DNA from: Desmodesmus armatus
Lineage: Eukaryota > Chlorophyta > Chlorophyceae > Sphaeropleales > Scenedesmaceae
Assembly (NCBI GenBank): GCA_007449985.2
Contig: VIIQ02000222.1
Span: forward strand, 107,190-171,189
DNA length: 64,000 bases
Reading direction: 5' to 3'
Within the stretch, counting starts at the first letter, position 1. The number at the start of each line of letters is the position of its first letter. The notes under the pieces are model-generated. The model ran no database searches, was not told the origin of the DNA, and was given only the letters and a program-made list of their open reading frames with translations. The position numbers and the translations under genes are program-made. Below, in pieces: positions 21,738 to 34,092 of the stretch.

Positions 21738-24588
21738 ATGGCAGCAGACCTCAAGGAGCAGGGGAACGCCCTGTTCAAAGAGGGGGACTTTTTGAAGGCA
21801 GCAGCAGCATACACCAAAGCTATCAAGCAGCACCCACAAAGCCATGTCCTTTACAGGTATCTTCTGGGTGGTGGTAGTAGCGTATGGTGTTGCCTTCGGA
21901 CCAGGTAGCAGCACCAAACATCACCACAAGTTGCTCTGCCAGTTTGTCAAAACACTTTGCTGCTTTCGTCCACTGTTGTTGTGCACCCAGCAACCGCTCA
22001 GCAGCACTTTTGAAGCTGAACAAGCATGCAAAGGCATTGGCAGATGCTGAGGAGTGTCTCAAGCTGGACCCTGCGTGGGACAAGGGCTGGATGAGGAAAG
22101 GCATGGTGTTGGAAAGCCAGGGGCAGCTGCAGCAGGTAAGGCCAGCCTGGGTGTGCTGCATGGCTTCCTGTGGAGATTCCTCCTCAACTAAGCTAGTCTA
22201 GGTCTGTGACTGTGCTGCATGCATGTGCGTTGAGTACAGTGCAAGCATATGCGCTTGGGTGGATGCTGTCTGCCATCAGCAGTGATAGACACCAGCAGTG
22301 CGACAGCAGCACCAGCAGCAACAGGTGCAGGCAGGCAGGCAGGCAGGCAGGGACAACTAACATGGGATGTGCGCTAGGTTGCCAGCAGCACTTCGAGCAG
22401 AACCCTGTCTGCATCATCCACCCTCAGCTTGACGTGGGCTTTCCTGGGAACGCTGCACACATGTGATGCTGCTGCACGTGTGCGCAGGCGCTGGAGTGTT
22501 TCCTGAAGGCCAATGAAGCAGCAGGTGGCCATGCTGACTACACAGCGCGCATCAAGGTCCTCAGGCAGAAGACTGGCATGCAGCAGAAAGTGGCAAAGGT
22601 GTGGCTTGCTGCTGGGTGAGCTTAGCAGTGCAGCAGCCCAGGACTGCCTTCCCACCCTCCTTGTCATGCGGGCACCCCCAGTCACTCAGTCCACAGCATA
22701 GGGTCTGCGTAGTGTTTTGGATGCATCTGAGCCCGCTGTGTGGAAACCCTTGACGCCCTGTTTGCATGTGCCGCCCTGTACTGCAGACCATCAAGTCAGC
22801 AGAGGAGCAAGCAGCCCTGGCCTACGCAGAGGCAAAGCTGGCGCACGCGCGGGACTGCATTTCAGACTTAGGCAGCAAGTTCCCACCTGAGCTGCACTTC
22901 CTATACCCAGGTGGGTGTGCCTTACCAGCGATGAACACCAGCAAGTGTCCCACAGTACCTACCAGCCATGTGTTCACCAGCAAGTGGACTGCAAAGGTTG
23001 CATGCAGCGCGGCTGGGAATGTGCAGTGGTTGGTTGCCTGTGGGCACAGCAGCGGGGTGCTTGCTGTGTACAGCTACAGCCAGAGGGTTACATGCAGGTT
23101 ACATGCAGGTTCCCTACTCTTGTCCGGCTTGGTCGTGGTTCCAGGCATGCCAACGCAGTGTCAAGCAGGTTGAGCAGCCCACGCGTTGTGACTGTGCCAA
23201 CTGCAACAGTGAGACGGCATCTCTCAAGGCATGCATCCTGACAGCACTGCGCTTCTGCTTGCATGCATGCAGCCAGCAGCAGCTCAGGCAAGGACAGTCC
23301 TGAGGAGGAGGATAGCGACGATGCAGCAGTCAGTGAGACCCACCCTGGGATGCAGGAGATGTTGGTGCGGGCAGCGCACGCCTTTGATGCCCCTGATGTG
23401 CTGACCATGTTTGTAGGGGAAATGAGGCAGCAGGTGAGCGGCAACAGAACGGCGCTGTAATTGCTGTGAATGAATGCTGCTTTGGTGTGTTGGTGTTGGG
23501 CGTTTACTTCACTGGTGTTGGTTGGGAGCGGTTGCCAGCAGGCCGTAGGGCAAGTGTCACCGAGTGTTTTGCATCAGCGAAAGCTGAACCCAGGCGTGAG
23601 GCAGGTGGTCCAGCACCACGAACCACTGTGTTGTGCAGCCTTTGACTGACGCGGCATTGTGTGTGTGCGTGCGTGCTGTCGTGTTGGCGTGGTGCAGGCG
23701 GAGCAGCTGCAGGCAGCTGCGGTCGCGCTAATCGCGCCCAAGTCAGCAGTGTCATTCCCACAGGTGTGCGGACCACAGCAGTGGGTGTGCAGGGGTATTG
23801 CATCACATCTTATGCAGCTGGTGCATTCTGACGGGTGCGTCAGCCTGAGGCATGCGGGGATGGGCAATGAGGCAGCGGGTGTCCCAGTTTGTCAGGGGTG
23901 AAGTGTGCACCTTACCAGTGGCGGCAAAACTGTGCAGTCAGCTTAACCACTGTGCACAGCAGCGCAACAAACTGATTGTAGGTGACAGACTGATCCCGAC
24001 GCACGAGCATGCGCGCATATGTATGCCGTCCACATGCCCTTTAGCTGTGTCCCTTGTGTGCTGTGTCTGCAGACGTGGCGGCAGCAGTCCTGGCAGCATG
24101 GTGCGCACGATGGCGTTCTGGTACAGGTGCAGGCGTTGATACCTCGGCGCGCAGCAGATGACACAACGGACAAGGGGCAGCGCGGCAGCAGCGACGGCGG
24201 CAGCGATGGAGGTTCTGAAGCAGCACCCAGCAGCAGCAGCAGTAACACAGTGCTGAACAAGATGTGGTTTATCAGGCTGCGCCCAGACAAACCACCATCG
24301 TGAGTGTTTGTGCTGCTGCCGTCCATTGCTGGGTGTGTGTGCTTTGCACTGTTCTCGTGCATGCATCATGCACGAAAGATAGGATTGATATCTACATTGT
24401 GCTGATCAAGTGGTGGTACCACGCACCGCTGCGTGCGCAGCAGTGCAGCTTCGGTTGAGAGTGTCAAGTGTTGCCCAAACCCACATGCTGACACCATGCC
24501 CTGACATTCACTGTGTTTGTCTGTGCTATGCAGGGAACCTATCGAAGTTAGTGAGGAGTTTGGCTTGCTGCCCCCTCTCCTGAAGTGA
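21738..24588 (+). CDS. Tetratricopeptide-repeat protein with conserved Cys-rich C-terminal region
   Basis: Nine exons in phase: 21738-21856, 21991-22135, 22488-22598, 22787-22910, 23098-23208, 23273-23433, 23698-23763, 24073-24299 and 24534-24588, 372 residues. The ATG at 21738 is the only in-frame Met at the start. Residues 1-105 are three TPR units like those of Hsp70/Hsp90 co-chaperones (LKEQGNALFKEGDFLKAAAA, then YSNRSAALLKLNKHAKALAD, then KGMVLESQGQLQQALE). TPR domains of this type bind chaperone or other C-terminal tails. The second half has CPAWSWFQACQRS, a CDCANCN cluster, an acidic Ser-rich linker, and WFIRLRP before an ending EEFGLLPPLLK. I recall similar tails in plant and algal TPR proteins of unassigned function. 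The CxCxxC pattern may bind metal. The first gap in exon 5 relies on the second of two TACATGCAG acceptor-like motifs. Confidence 0.84.
22327..22351. repeat. (GCAG)n microsatellite in a TPR-gene intron
   Basis: About six tandem GCAG units, within intron 22136-22487. Confidence 0.9.
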
Positions 24589-25754
24589 TGCTGCATGAAG
24601 CAGGCGTGTAGTGCCGTTGTTTGAGCAGAGCGGCAACAGCCGTCATGACTTGGCCGGGTGACCTTGTTGACACGTGACCCCAATTTATTGAGATCCTGAC
24701 TGAAGCCATGTAGTAGGTACCAACATGTTGTGTTGTTGTGGCAGTGCCATTGCCCTGTAACATGGGTTTGGCCTTCACAATAATGCTCATGTGTCGTGAC
24801 CACATGCATGCAGCTGACATTGACTGTTGGCAAGTGTCAACGACCTGCAGCAGTACTGCTGGGCGCCTTTTTTGAATTGAACCAAGCATCAGGTGGTTCA
24901 TGACCGCGGGCTTGGTGCTGATGTGACAGCTTGTGCTACAAGAAGCTGACAGTGGCGGCTGCCGCAGCTACATAGCACTGTACACTCCGACCAGTATCAC
25001 TGCGGCAGTGATTGGTAGCAACAACTTTTCCATAGCCGGCAAGCCCCAGGCTCATGCGCTTCAACATTTGTGCAGCCCAGTCGTCAAAGGAAGCTGAGTC
25101 ATGTCGAGTGCATGAAAGCATGTATGCTTGTCAAGCTTGGTGGTGACCATGTGTGCCCTTGGACACAGTACACACCACAAACTTGCTACAACACCCGATT
25201 TCTTTATCTTTATCAAGCAGCCCTTACAAACAGTCTAAGAGTGACGAGCAGTCGCTGCAAATGTGGCAGTTGCTGCCAGCAGCTATCTGGCACAACTGCT
25301 ACAATAATAGGCCAAGGAGTTGCCTGGTGAGAACAGCACATCTCAAGCACGATGCAAGGAATGGCACCAAGCATACAAGGCGGCAAGCTGCTGGCAGCCG
25401 ATCAGCCAGGGCTTGCACAAAACGGGGGTAAAGCAGCACTGTGCAAAAGTGAGGACCCAATCTTGCAGCCACCATGATGTGAGACCAGCCAACCCACAGC
25501 ACAATGGCATTGCACCGCCACCAATATTGCCAATGCTACCCATGTCTGACCATCCCACATTGCTGCAGGCAATGATCTGACTGATGACTTGAACCCTTGA
25601 TTCCTGACTATGGGCCGGGACCCGCGTGCCTGTACTCCGAAGTGGGATCCTCTCCGGTGGCCAGCAGTCAGCCACTGACACCGCCGCTGGCAGCTTGCAG
25701 CACTTGGAGGCACACACTGACGAGGCGCTTATGCTGGCGGCGCCATGCAGGGAT
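24589..25754. terminator. Convergent intergenic region with TGTAA signal of the TPR gene
   Basis: TGTAA at 24756-24760 lies 168 bases after the TPR stop. On the opposite strand, TTACA at about 25224 could be the matching signal for the MYND gene, roughly 530 bases past its stop. The segment 24567-24880 has a diverged copy at 29961-30330. No gene was seen. Confidence 0.6.
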
Positions 25755-28700
25755 TCACGCTGCGCCATCGGCCTTTTCAGTCGCTGCAACCGTTGCGGCG
25801 GCCGCAGCTGCTGCAGCCGTGAGTGCCTTGCAGACGGGCTTGTGCTGCTTCCAGGCGGCTCGCTGGCAGCTTTTGGAGCAGTATCTGGCGGCGCGACAGC
25901 TGCTGCACCTGCTGATGCTCCCTTGGACAAGGCTGGACTCTGATGGGCCTGAAAAGGTTGTGCAGGCGGGGTTGTTGCATGCCCCTGGGTATGCAAAGCT
26001 GGTCAGCACCTGCCCCACTGCGCGCAGCTGTTGCAACACGACTGCTAGTGGTGTACAAACTTCATCCTCATCGCTGCATGCTGCATTGCTGGCTGGCCTT
26101 GATGCGTCGCACAGGCTTTGCAAGATGCCCTCTGTGCTGTAGCCCAAGGCTTCCAGCTGCGCTGCAATCCCGTCTGCCGTCAGCCATGCAGTGCCGGCGC
26201 CCAGGACTGGATGAAGCTTGGCGCGGATGCCTGCTGTGATGAGGCCGTCGAAATTTGTGGAGGGGACGGCTGCATCACTTGTCAGCAAACAGCAGCGCCC
26301 CAGCAGCGCCAACACTGACACAACGCCTGCAGTGTCTGAAGAGCTTGCGTTGTTGATGCGGCCACTGACACCACTGGCGGTCAGGCTGCCAGCACTGGAA
26401 GCTGCCTGACGGGTGCTTGACCTGCCACTGCCGGTTGCGGCATCTACGACTGCGCATACAACCTGGGCAGCCACACACATTGTCGGGTGCTCCACTACGA
26501 AGAGGCTTTGGCAAAGGGACTTCTTTTGCACAGCATCCATGCCTTCCATAAACACCGGCCACAAGCCAGTGGGCCTTGCCAAGGGCCGCCTGCCAGTGGG
26601 GGGACAGCATTCGTGCAGGGCAACCTTCAGCATGGTGGCAAGGAGGCTGCACAGCTGCTTGCAGGGCTTGGTGCTTGTGCTGCTGTGCGCAATGATGGGG
26701 TCCACAAGCGGTCCAAGAACGCACGTTGAGCCACCTCGCACTGGAATAAGGACACCAGGAAGGCCACTGGAAACAGTCTTCAAGGACGGTGCGCTGTGTG
26801 CCGTACTGTTGCCGCTGTCAAGTGTGCGCTTGAGCGTACGTGTGCCTCTACTGTGCCCCTCAGCTTGCATTGCCCTGAAGTGCGGATCCATCACCATCTC
26901 CCAGCGGCAGAGGCTCTCAAGCAAGGCGCACAACTGCCCTGCCGCTGCCGCAGCAGTACTTGCTGAACTGCCAGCTTGGGATGCCTTGGAGACAGCCTGT
27001 GGTCCTGGGAAACATGACACGGTGGACAAGGCCAAGCTGCCAACAGCCGCCAGTGCACCACCCATATGGGTCATGTCGCTGCTTGTGGCCCTGCTGCTGC
27101 TGCTGCAACTGTTGGCAGCGCCGTGACTGTTGCCAGCGCCACGCCCATCTGTGCTGGACACTGCGCCTGAAGCTGCACTCGGCTTGCCCTGTGACTCCAT
27201 GCCGACTGCCATGGCACAGATCTGCAGCAGCTTTGGCACCAGCTGGCTCAGCAGCTGCAGCTGGCCTACATGTACGTCAACTGGCAGGCACATGTGCACT
27301 TCGGGCTGAGCAGGCTGTGCGTCAGGCCTTATTGCACGGCCAAGCCTTTGCCAAACTGGGTTGTGGAATATGCTCACTTCTGGCTCAGGCGGAGGCCGGA
27401 TCTGACCTGTCATGTGCTGGTGCAAATTGGCTGGTCCATCATACATGACCTTCTGGTAAAATCCATTCAAGCTTTGCGCTGCGTTGCACGCCTGCGTGAA
27501 GCTGGAGAGGTAGTTGTCACTTGCGCTGGGCGTGTCCACCACGCCCTGCAGCAGCACACTTGGCATGAGCAAGTACAGCTGTAGCTGCTGTTGCAGCTCT
27601 GGCAGCAGCGGCTGCGGCAGGGTTGGCGGGGTGCTGCTGAGCAGGAAGGCCTTGCTGTGGTCCCGTATCTTCAGCAAGCGGCTTGTGCAGCTGCTGAGGT
27701 GTGCCTCAGTCTGGTGACATGCCTGTAGTTGCCCAAGGTCTGCCACCCGTAACGTTGCAGCCCAGAATGCTGCATTGCTGCTGACACCCAGCTGCTGCAG
27801 CAGCCGATCCAGAGTTGCAGGAACCTGTCCTGCTGCCACGTCAACCGGCCTCGCTGATGCCAAGTGCTGTGCTGGGCCCAGGCCTGTGTTGATGCTGCTG
27901 TTGTGTTGACTTTGATGGGCCTGGATTTGGGCCACGAGTTGCAGGATCACCATCAAAAATGCGGTGCACTCCATGTGGTGGCGGCTGAGCACTGCAGTGT
28001 GTGCGATCATCACCTCTGGGGTCATGACCATGCCTGCTGGTGCCTTCCCTGCGCTGGCGCTGATGCTGGGATCCTGATCCAGTGCTGTGTCAACTGCTGT
28101 TGTGCACATTATGGCGCTCTGCATTGAGGTTCTCGCCAGCTGCTGCTGGGATGCTGTTGGCGCAGTGCTGTCCTGCCCCGTGCTGCAGTCACCACCAGAA
28201 AGACTGTCTGGCAGGACTGTGCTGAGGTACTGCCAGCTGGCAATCGCCAGGTGCTGGGCGGCTAGCACGCAGTCTGCCCTCATCGAGCAGTCTGCTGAGG
28301 TCGGAGGCAGCAGCTCGTCCACACATTGCCAGATCTGGTGTGTCTTGTATGCTCGTGCTTCTGCAGACTCGCCAGGGTGACGCCCAGAGCGGGAGCATTC
28401 GTCCAGCATGGGTTCAAACCTTGCCTTGTCTGCAGCCTGGATGCTTGCTGGCCATACACCTGCAACTGCCTGCAGCTGCAACGCAGCATCTGTGATGAGA
28501 GTGGGCAAGTGCTCCAGAAGTTTTGAGTTCTGCAGCTGTTGCATCACGGCTGTTGCCACGCGGGGGCCGGTCTGACCAGCTGCAAGCACTGTGCTGGTGC
28601 CACAGGTACCTTCCAAGATCATGTAGGCTGCAGTGACGGCACAGTCTGTCTTGAAGAAGTGGTGTGTTGCTGCCAGCTCGCTGCACTTTTTGAACACCTT

Positions 28701-29029
28701 GAGTGGCACCTGCGAATTGCAGCAGCACCATTACAATCAGTCAGGGAGTACCTCAACAGCAGCACATCCAGCACACAGGGCAACGCAACAGGCATCCAGC
28801 TGCAGAAGTGTGCAGCATTGTTCACCTTCTCTTGCACGATCTCCTTGATTGTCCTGTTGCTCCATGGCCATTCGCTGCTGACTTTCAGCGCAGCCGAACT
28901 CGCAGCATCGTTCTTGTGCACAAGGCCTGCTGTCACGTTGGCGTGTGGCTCAGCCAGCAGCTCCCCCAGCTTCCGAATAAGAACCTGGCAGTGCTTGTTG
29001 GTGGTCATACTTCCTGCAGAAGGTTGCAT
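25755..29029 (-). CDS. Large MYND zinc-finger protein
   Basis: Two exons, 29029-28826 and 28709-25755, join in phase 0 over a 116-base intron and give about 1,052 residues. ATG 29029 is the first Met in frame. The last 85 residues hold a MYND zinc finger: CNNPACTTF, then CSSCRAARYCSKSCQRAAW and KQHKPVC, with the usual Cys/His spacing, followed by an Ala-rich tail. MYND fingers bind proline-rich partners and occur in chromatin and signalling proteins. The preceding 950 or so residues are helical-looking, rich in Leu, Gln, Ser and Ala, with no SET or other catalytic motif that I can see. Many algal MYND proteins have this layout and no known role. Several long opposite-strand frames here are shadows of this exon. 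Confidence 0.82.
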
Positions 29030-29960
29030 GGTTCTGTGAAGAAGCACTGCTAGCTACACCAACTCTGCAGTTCAGCTCACTGCTGCTGTTGGCGGGACCA
29101 AGAAAACGATGGCAGATCAGGCACACACAGGTTGCACAAAGATATAGATTAGCTCATATACTCACCTAAGCACGGTGCCTGTGCGTGTGGTGTGTGTGCG
29201 TGACCGAAACTGTTGGCAGAGCAGTCATCACTGAGCCAACCAAACGTATTCACGCTGCTTGAAGGCAATTCAAGCTTTTCCGTGTCTAGAATGTTCGCCC
29301 TGAGCTGAACTGTCAGCTTAGTTTTGAATTAGTCAAACGTCACACCAAAGTCACAAACGTCACTTCCGCATGCGGGCTGCCGTGCACCGCAGCCTGCACG
29401 TGCTGACTGATTTGCAAGCTCTACCATGCACAGTGCTAGCGCTGGCTCACTGGCTGCACTGCACAGGCGCGCCCAAGGAGACCTCTTGGGTGAGGGTATG
29501 GTGGTCAGACCTTCAGTCACTCAGTGACTGAGTGCACGTGACAGTGGGCAAGGTCAAACAGCTACTAGAAGCAATCATCACTCCTGCCAGTACCAACCCA
29601 CTGCTGCCAATCGTTCTGCCAAGTTGTAGACTGGTGGCATCCAACACGGCATCCAAGCGGCCACGCAGTGCTATCAGGGACTGATAGCAGAGGCTGAGCT
29701 CCAATGTTCCTCCCCCCGCCCCCCCAATCACTGCTGTCTGCTCCTGCAGTGCAGCAGAAGCTGGCAGCATAGGCTCGCGTGGCTCAGCACCAGGTGCCTG
29801 CGCAGACAGCCAACCACAGGCAAGGTGGTAATGGCGCCACAGACCGAACAAAACACAGGATCAAAGTCAGCAGATCTCTAGAGGTGCTCATCATGGCTGT
29901 CATGAACGCCATGCTGATGACAAGTGCCGCCAAGCGTAGTGCAAGAAGGACCTCAAATCC

Positions 29961-30330
29961 GGCTTGCTAGCCCTCTCCTGAGGTGATGTTGCCACATGGC
30001 ATGTAGCAGGCGGTTGGTAACAACAGTTGACCAGAGCGAGTTGCTTCAAGCAACTGATGCCGGACACCACAGCCTGGCTGAGTGACCTTTGTGCTGACTT
30101 CCAATTGTGACCCGGCATTGTTGATGGGAGCCAACTACTATGTTATGCCTTAACATAGTAGCGATCAAGGCTTGATTTGCTGTTGAAACAGCCCTGTTCT
30201 GCTGCAACCTGGGTTGCGTTTTAGCGCCTGTGCTGATGGGTCGCACCAGCATGCATGTGATGGGCAAAGATCAAATGATGTCGACTGTTGTCAGATGTCA
30301 ATGAGCTGAAGCAGTACTGCAAGTACACGT
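29961..30330 (+). pseudogene. Relic copy of the TPR gene's last exon and 3' UTR
   Basis: GGCTTGCTAGCCCTCTCCTG then AGGTGATG matches the end of the TPR gene (GGCTTGCTGCCCCCTCTCCT then GAAGTGATG, 24561 on), and similarity continues in order for over 300 bases. Examples are GTGACCTTTGTGCTGAC against GTGACCTTGTTGACACG and CAGTACTGCAAG against CAGTACTGCTGG. The TGTAA signal is lost in the copy. The intact exons upstream are not present, so this is a partial segmental duplicate. Confidence 0.75.
30135..30161. repeat. Perfect 11-bp inverted repeat (hairpin)
   Basis: CTACTATGTTA, a 5-base loop TGCCT, then TAACATAGTAG. It lies inside the relic TPR copy and is absent from the original, so it arose or inserted later. 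Confidence 0.85.
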
Positions 30331-30796
30331 TTTCCCAGCCTATGGCAGGTGCGACCAGACAAAGATGCGGTGCATCATGATCACTTGATCAAGCTTCCGT
30401 CACAGCTGTTACACAGTTCCATCAACTACTAGTTGGGTGGTACCCAAAGCTGAGGAGCTGGAAGCCCCTGCCAAGAACCGGGGGCTGCTGCAGCCTCCGG
30501 CCTTGCCGTGCATGCGCAACACAACTCCCACAACACCAACAGCATGTTCTGATTCGAGTCACGCAAGTTGAACTTGAGATGTCAAAAATTTGAAGATGTA
30601 CATGGCCGAGTCAGCAAATTGCCGCTGAAAGGCTGGCCAGGACCCATGGACCCTACTACAGCAGCCCAACCACTCTTCGGTACCCATACACACATCATGT
30701 GTATCATCATGCAGCAGCCATGCATGGCTGCATAACAAGCAGCACACGTGCAGTCGACGGCAAGCTGTGGTGGGTGTTGTTCCAAACACAAACGGA

Positions 30797-30840
30797 AAGG
30801 GGGGGGTTCAGGGGGGCGAACCCCCGGGGGGGGGGGGGGG
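30797..30840. repeat. G-rich tract
   Basis: Several G-runs around a CGAACCCCCGG core, ending in an unbroken run of about 15 Gs just before 30841. It could form a G-quadruplex and is a likely spot for assembly error. Confidence 0.85.
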
Positions 30841-30948
30841 TTCATTGAATGCCGCAGACTGCAGACACCCTTGGTCCAAATGCAGCTGCTGCAAGCTGTG
30901 CAGCACGCTTGGCTCTTGCAAGCACACTTTGTAGCCTGTCTGAGTAGT

Positions 30949-32885
30949 CTAAGACCCCGTCACACTGCCAGTGCGCATGCTGCTGCTGCTGTCGCCTGCT
31001 GCCGCCTGCTGCGCCACTTCAGGGTTGTTGTGGTCCAGGTGGTACCGCAGCAGCTGATGCCACACCGCCTGTGACAGGCTCGCCACCAGGGAGCTGCACA
31101 CAACCAAAGACAGAGCAGCAGTGGTTGCTGTTTCCTGCTACACTGCCTGCTGTCGCTGGTACTGCCACATGCTGCATCATTTCAGGTTTGCTGCGTTGAA
31201 AGTGGTGCTGTTGGTTGCTGCAGCACTTAGCCCACACAATTATGTCGCCGGTGCCCTGCACGGACAGGCAAGGGCAGAGCAGCAATGGCACATACAGGTC
31301 AGCACCGTTTGATAATGCCCTTTGTTCACTGAACTGAGTATGGCGGGTGGGAACTTACATAGTGTAGTACAATAGTGGGCCAATGCGCACAGACCAAGCA
31401 CGCTTATAGCATCAGCCTGGGACCTGGCCTGAGCTCACCTCGAAGGCCAACAAAGAATGGAAGTCGTGTGTCTTGCAATCTAGGGCTGTCAGCTGCTGCA
31501 GCTGTGTCAGACATGGCAGCAGGAGCCCCTCTGCCACAGCAGCGGTGGGGACGAGCAGCCCCAGCTCCCTCAGCCCTGTTAGCTGGCCATTGTGCTGCAA
31601 CACTTCTTGGCGGGACTCGACAGGGACAGTTGCGTGGAATGCACTGAAGCTGCTCAGCTGTGCAAGCGGGGCCAGCAGCTTTGCAGTGCACCGCAACACC
31701 TGGACGTCCAGAAACTGCAGGCCAGGGCAGCAGCTGACAAGAAGGCTGCCTGCTGGGGCTGCTAAACGATATGCCTGCTGGTTTCTTGCACCTTGGTATC
31801 TTGAGAGTCTGCAAGTGCGGCAGCTGCCTGCCAGCAGGGAGGATGTGCTGCCATACACCTGCTGGCACCGTGCATTTGCTGATGTCGAGATGCTGCAGCT
31901 TGCTGCTTGCTGTCAAAGCTGAGAAAGCTGCTGCAGGAGGATTGCCGTCCTGGATAGCATGCAAGCTTGACACCAGCTGCAGGTGCGTCAGCTGCTGCAG
32001 GTCTGCAAGGTGCCCCAACAGCTGTACCACCCTTGCTGCATCACCACATATGCCACCAGAATCCAGTGCAAGGTGCTGCAGCCGGGTCTTGCCAGCTAGC
32101 ACACCTGGCTCTATCCAACACGACAGCGCCAGGCATGTGAGGTGGCACAGGCCTGACAGCACGTCAGCCGTGATGCCCCATCCGCTGTATGGGTCATATA
32201 TACATGTTTTTGAGTTCAGCCGCAAGTCAGACAGCCCGGTCAGAGCCTGCAGGGGCTGCAGGATGCTGCCAGTGTTATCAGGGCTGTACTGCAGCGAGTC
32301 AGCAGTGAGCTCGAGGTACGTTAGCTGCTGCAGATACTGCAGCACCTCAATTGTGAACACACAGCGCTGCCAGTGGTGCGGGGTGTAAAGATTGCACCAA
32401 CTCAAGTGTTCCAGCTCTGGTAGGTCTGAAAGCGCTGCTGCTAGCCCCTCCCCTTCATGACCATAATCACGCAGCTCGCAGTCACTGAGTCGCAGCTGCT
32501 TGATGCCAATCCCACCCTGAGAGCCAATGCATTCCCGCAGCTGCAGATGCCAGCCATGCAGCTGCAGGCTGGTCAGCTGCACTATGGAGGGCAGCTGCCG
32601 GCTGAGGGAAAGGCGATGTGGGATCTCTGATTTACAGCTCAAATGTATGCTGCCCACATGCTGGCCATGCCTGTGCAGATATGGCAGAAAGCTGTCCTGC
32701 AGCCGTCCCTGTGTCTTCAGTCTTGCTGATATGCTGCTGAGCGCCAGCACAGCTGCTTGGTGCAGCCTGCTGTGGGCCCTGGCAGCGCTGCATGCGCTGG
32801 CGGGGTCGTCTGCCAAGCATTGCAAAACTTGCAGCAGGCAGGCATCTGGCACCTGCAGAAGGGATACTGATTCTGCTTCTGCCAC
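30949..32885 (-). pseudogene. F-box-like/LRR pseudogene, minus-strand copy
   Basis: Same two-exon plan as the intact gene at 8391: main exon from about 32885 to 31439, last exon 31093-30949. Three lesions are visible. The family start ATG is GTG at 32885-32883, in the same context after TGCAG. At about 31762-31768 the family's TTTGTAGCAGCC is TTTAGCAGCC, a two-base loss that shifts frame; homologous sequence continues in the other frame. In the last exon, 10 extra bases split the conserved EPVWRQ motif into EPV and VWHQ. The tail LLRYHLDHNNPEVAQQAAA remains readable after the insertion. N-terminal VPDACLLQVLQCLADDPAS and many LRRs are well kept, so decay is recent. Confidence 0.8.
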
Positions 32886-34092
32886 TCTGCAGTAGTGGTA
32901 GATAGGGCCGTCACCTGCGCGCAAGTTGACGGTGGGATGTGAAAGACTGCTGCAGTGTGATCGTCAGGTGATCGCGACAGACAACAGCAGCAGACCCACA
33001 TGATGGCTCATGCGCATGCCTGAAGCTCAGGATCCTTTGCACAAGCATCAAAGGGATTTTTAGAACGACTGCAACTGCCCTGAAGGAGTTCACTTGCAGG
33101 CAGAGTTACGTCTAGACCACAACAGCAGCAAGGTCTAGACCACAGCAGCAACAAGCCAAGCATGGCCCTCCCCAACCATCCGTGCGATATGTCTTACCAA
33201 TCTCCAGTCCTATGTGATCAAAGTGATCCAGAGAGCGCTTTTAAGACCCAGTCAGACGCTCTGCTGGGACCGATGGCGCTGTGTCGGACAAACGACGCAG
33301 TGATCTGGGGAGCACAACGATGCGAGAGAAGCGGGTCTGTTACAGACTGCCCTCAGACGGCCCAAGGCGATTTTATCTTTGGTGCGCAAGCGACGGCAGT
33401 TGACGGTTGCTCGACTGTGACGTCAACCTTGGGTCATTCTTGTGAACACCAGGAGCCAACACTGCTGTCCCGCTGATCGTAAAAAGTAGTTTGCCAAGTG
33501 CTGCATGTGACCTTGTTGCGCCACAGAGCCCTGCAGGCGTTGGGCCAGCAACAGCAGAGATTCCAGAAGCAGCGCTACCCGGTTATCTGGCTGCAGCATT
33601 CGGTTATCTGGCTGCAGCTGCAATCCTGCGACTCGCAGGACTCGCAGGACTCGGAGCCTCTGCTCAAGGTGCAGCTGGTTGCAGGTGGTTGTGGTTCACG
33701 TAACCTCTCATCTGAATACACTCCTTGGCAGCAGCAGTTGACTTGCCAGCAGCAGCCTGCAGTGCACCTCAGCGCATTGCCGCAGCAAGCCCTCTGTGCC
33801 TTTCATCCGACCCTCAGGCTTCTGGGTTCAATCAAAGGTGCGATCTATGCCCGGTAGCCTTCCAGCCGTGTTGACCACATAGCCCTGCCCGGCGCACAGA
33901 TGGTGTGGCGCCCCACAAAGCAGGAGGCATGCCTCATTGCCATTGCAGGCATGTGCTCAACTTGAGATAATAGTAAAATGACTCAGTCAGCCCCCTTGTC
34001 ACACTGAGGTGCCCCAGGTAGAGCCTGAGTTTCGCAGAATATGTATGCTATCGGATGCACAGCCTCGCATGTTGTGTTTCTGCTGTCGCAGG
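32886..34092. other. Intergenic region between divergent LRR copies
   Basis: About 1.2 kb with no recognised gene. A short tandem repeat (CGGTTATCTGGCTGCAG twice, then GACTCGCAG units) lies at about 33579-33652. The last 100 bases before 34093 resemble the stretch before 37428, so the duplicated unit included the upstream region. Confidence 0.5.

Larger units (their letters stand above)
29030..30948. other. Intergenic region with a degenerate TPR-gene 3' copy
   Basis: Holds the promoter of the MYND gene next to 29030, a decayed copy of the TPR gene's 3' end (29961-30330), a perfect small hairpin (30135-30161) and a G-rich low-complexity tract (30797-30840). A minus-strand frame at 29513-29851 is open but matches nothing I know. 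Confidence 0.5.

Noticed and set aside
22327..22351. Telomere-like or satellite repeat
   Set aside because: It is a simple (GCAG)n microsatellite; no TTTTAGGG or TTTAGGG arrays were seen anywhere.
26413..27126. 237-residue frame on +
   Set aside because: Antisense to the MYND exon; no independent evidence.
29513..29851. 112-residue minus-strand frame
   Set aside because: Open and moderately hydrophobic, but no family resemblance and no splice partners.
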